From the NCBI GenBank assembly GCA_046732895.1, contig JBKPNZ010000006.1, forward strand, positions 1 to 54,462: 54,462 nucleotides of DNA, read 5' to 3'. This DNA is from JBKPNZ01 sp046732895. GTDB lineage: Bacteria > Actinomycetota > Thermoleophilia > Solirubrobacterales > 70-9. This document shows, piece by piece, positions 52,657-54,462 of the stretch (within the stretch, counting starts at the first letter, position 1; every line of letters begins with the position of its first letter). The notes under the pieces are model-generated. The model made no database searches. It had not been told where the DNA came from and worked only from the letters and a program-made list of their open reading frames with translations. A program made the position numbers and the translations under genes.

Positions 52657-53861
52657 GCACCGTCGAGGCACCAGTAGAACCCGAGGAAAAGGGGACGCCG
52701 TTCTCGCTCGGCGCTTCCCTGCGGCGACTCGGCCGAGGAGAGCTCAGCTCGGTGCGCGTCCTGCTCGGGATCGCGGTGATCTGGACGATCTTCCAGATCG
52801 CGAACGACCGCTTCCTCTCGGCCATCAACCTCTCGAACCTCACGCTGCAGATCGCCGCGACCGCGACGATCTCGATCGGCGTGGTTCTCGTGCTCCTCCT
52901 GGGCGAGATCGACCTGTCGGTCGGAGCGGTGAGCGGGCTCGCCGCCGGGGTCATGGCGGTCCTGAGCGTCCAGCACGGCTGGAACCCGGTCCTCGCCATC
53001 CTCGCCGGCCTAGCCGTCGGCGCCCTGATCGGGACGTTCAACGGCTTCATGGTGACCGCGTTCGGAATCCCGTCGTTCGTGGTCACCCTCGCGGGACTCC
53101 TTGGCTGGCAGGGGGCGCTCCTGTGGGTGCTCGGCGACACGGGATCGGTGAACCTGCCCCCGAGCACGATCACCGACCTCACCACCACCTTCTTCGACCC
53201 CGCGATCGGCTGGGCAATCGGCATCGCCGCGATCGCCGCATACGCTGCGACGCGGCTGCTCGCACGCCGCCGGAGGGTCGCGGCCGGACTGGAATTGCAG
53301 CCGCTTGGCGGCACGATTGCCAGCCTCGTCCTGGTTGCGGCCGCGATCGTGGCGAGTGTCGCCATCCTTAACGAGGATCGCGGCGTCCCGCTCGCCGTAG
53401 TGATCGTCATCGTCTTGTGCGTCGCGTTCACGTTCCTCACGGAGCGCACTCGCTACGGGCGCCACATCTTCGCCGTGGGCGGCAACCCGGAGGCCGCGCG
53501 CCGCGCGGGCATCCGCATCAACCGAGTCAGGGTCACCGTGTTCATGCTCGCATCCACGCTCGCAGCCTTCGGCGGGATCCTGGCCGCCTCGCGCCTGCTC
53601 GCCGTCAATCAGCAGTCGGGGGGCGGCGACGTCCTGCTCCTCGCGATCGCCGGCCCCGTCATCGCAGGGACGAGTCTCTTCGGCGGGCGCGGGTTCGTGT
53701 GGTCGGCGTTGCTCGGCGCGGTCGTGATCGGATCGATCTCGAACGGGATGGACCTGCTGGCGCTTGATTCCGACGTCAAGTTCATGATCACGGGCGCGGT
53801 GCTCCTGGCGGCGGTGACGATCGACTCGATCACGCGGTTGCGGCGCGAGTCGGCACGCTGA
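52653..53861 (+). CDS. Sugar ABC transporter permease (XylH-like)
   Basis: A 402-aa permease of the BPD_transp_2 family with about ten to eleven helices. ATISIGVVLVLLLGEIDLSV holds the GEIDLSVG motif, FNGFMVTAFGIPSFVVTLAG follows, and RYGRHIFAVGGNPEAARRAG is the coupling loop that docks on the ATPase. LDLLALDSDVKFMITGAVLL-like sequence near the end fits the xylose/ribose group. The length is typical of XylH. It is cotranscribed with the ATPase and binding protein. Confidence 0.94.
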   Translation: MSTVEAPVEPEEKGTPFSLGASLRRLGRGELSSVRVLLGIAVIWTIFQIANDRFLSAINLSNLTLQIAATATISIGVVLVLLLGEIDLSVGAVSGLAAGVMAVLSVQHGWNPVLAILAGLAVGALIGTFNGFMVTAFGIPSFVVTLAGLLGWQGALLWVLGDTGSVNLPPSTITDLTTTFFDPAIGWAIGIAAIAAYAATRLLARRRRVAAGLELQPLGGTIASLVLVAAAIVASVAILNEDRGVPLAVVIVIVLCVAFTFLTERTRYGRHIFAVGGNPEAARRAGIRINRVRVTVFMLASTLAAFGGILAASRLLAVNQQSGGGDVLLLAIAGPVIAGTSLFGGRGFVWSALLGAVVIGSISNGMDLLALDSDVKFMITGAVLLAAVTIDSITRLRRESAR

Positions 53862-54462
53862 GCCCGGCGGCCCGGAGGGATCTGCGCGGCGCCCTGATCG
53901 GGTTCGGGCTCGCCGGCTCGCTCTTCCACGCGCCGCTCATCGCCGCGACGCCCGGGCTCGCGCTGGCGACAGTCACCACCGGCAACCCCCAACGCGCCGC
54001 CCTAGCCGGCCGCGAGCATCCGGGTGCATTGATCGAGCCCCATCCCGACACGATCTGGGAGCGTGCGGACGACTACGACTTCGTCGTCATCGCGAGCCCG
54101 AACGACTCCCACGTCGAGCTCGCATCGCGGGCGATCGACTGTGGCCTTGCGACCGTCGTCGACAAGCCCCTGGCCCCGACGAGCGCGGCGGCAGCGAGGC
54201 TGATCGAGCACGCCGAGCGAGCCCAGGTTCCGCTTACCGTCTTTCACAATCGGCGCTGGGACTCGGAGCAGCTGACTCTGCGGCGCCTACTGCGCGAGGG
54301 CTCGCTCGGGGAGGTGATCCGCTACGAGTCGCGCTTCGAGCGCTGGCGGCCCGAGCTTCGCCTCGAGGCCTGGCGTGAGACGACAACGCCCGGAGAGGGC
54401 GGCGGGGTGCTGCTCGACCTCGGGGCGCACCTGGTGGACCAGGCTCTGGCGCTGTTCGGGCC
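53858..54462 (+). CDS. Gfo/Idh/MocA-family oxidoreductase, 3' end outside the window
   Basis: About 200 codons before the edge. The NAD(P) site is GALIGFGLAGSLFHAPLIAA. DDYDFVVIASPNDSHVELAS and the catalytic-region VVDKPLAPTSAAAARLIEHA follow, then LTVFHNRRWDSEQLTLRRLL. These define the family. There is no ATG, GTG or TTG near the start in this frame. A CTG at 53858 overlaps the permease stop as CTGA, the same coupling geometry seen in this operon, and is the best candidate. A role in oxidising or epimerising the imported sugar is inference. Confidence 0.88.
   Translation, partial: MSPAARRDLRGALIGFGLAGSLFHAPLIAATPGLALATVTTGNPQRAALAGREHPGALIEPHPDTIWERADDYDFVVIASPNDSHVELASRAIDCGLATVVDKPLAPTSAAAARLIEHAERAQVPLTVFHNRRWDSEQLTLRRLLREGSLGEVIRYESRFERWRPELRLEAWRETTTPGEGGGVLLDLGAHLVDQALALFG

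Overview
The window is high-GC bacterial DNA with frequent GTG/TTG starts. The gene order mltG-ruvX-alaS-mnmA, secreted proteins with Ala-rich signal peptides and the overall protein content point to an actinobacterium of the Thermoleophilia/Solirubrobacterales kind. That placement is inference; there is no rRNA here to test it.

Layout. 1-9829 (minus strand) is a translation and tRNA housekeeping block: mltG (5' tip only), ruvX, alaS, an IscU-like/MnmA fusion, a membrane-anchored thioredoxin-fold-like protein, a 6S RNA, a membrane protein, then aspS and hisS overlapping by 4 bp. 9902-14243 holds small metabolic genes and two tandem paralogous secreted proteins. A tRNA gene (anticodon CAT) at 14315-14388 is the target of a 6.65-kb integrated element, 14347-21035, bounded by exact 42-bp direct repeats of the tRNA 3' half.

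The element carries a tyrosine recombinase and a translationally coupled 59-aa protein. It also has a set of minus-strand phage-type genes, including a frameshifted P27-like terminase small subunit and its usual neighbour, but no large terminase, capsid, portal or tail gene. Between these genes sit plus-strand cargo genes: a STAS protein, four small secreted proteins, an ABM-like protein and a coiled-coil protein. Two cargo blocks are each flanked by directly oriented copies of a 44-bp bipartite motif (CGGCGGTATGC, 24-bp spacer, CCCTCCCCC). One cargo gene is a third paralog of the two host genes just outside the left att site. This small satellite-like, cargo-carrying element is the most unusual part of the window.

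21080-38175 is accessory chromosome: an ELW-repeat secreted protein, a beta-helix protein, an AraC-VOC-UvrA2-like cassette, an Asp-box protein, a triple-repeat secreted protein, a three-gene signalling cluster, an MMPL exporter and redox/VOC genes. 38287-44126 is a tight four-gene run: glutamate decarboxylase, a membrane phosphodiesterase-like protein and cydAB. 45315-46657 pairs a YedY-like molybdoenzyme with a flavoprotein reductase. 49398 to the right end is a sugar-uptake locus: a ROK regulator, a substrate-binding lipoprotein, a half-size ATPase, a permease and a Gfo/Idh/MocA oxidoreductase cut by the window edge.

Across the host part, eleven genes have a TANNNT box 6-8 nt before the start codon. 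That is the geometry of leaderless transcription, whereas element genes mostly carry strong GGAGG ribosome sites.
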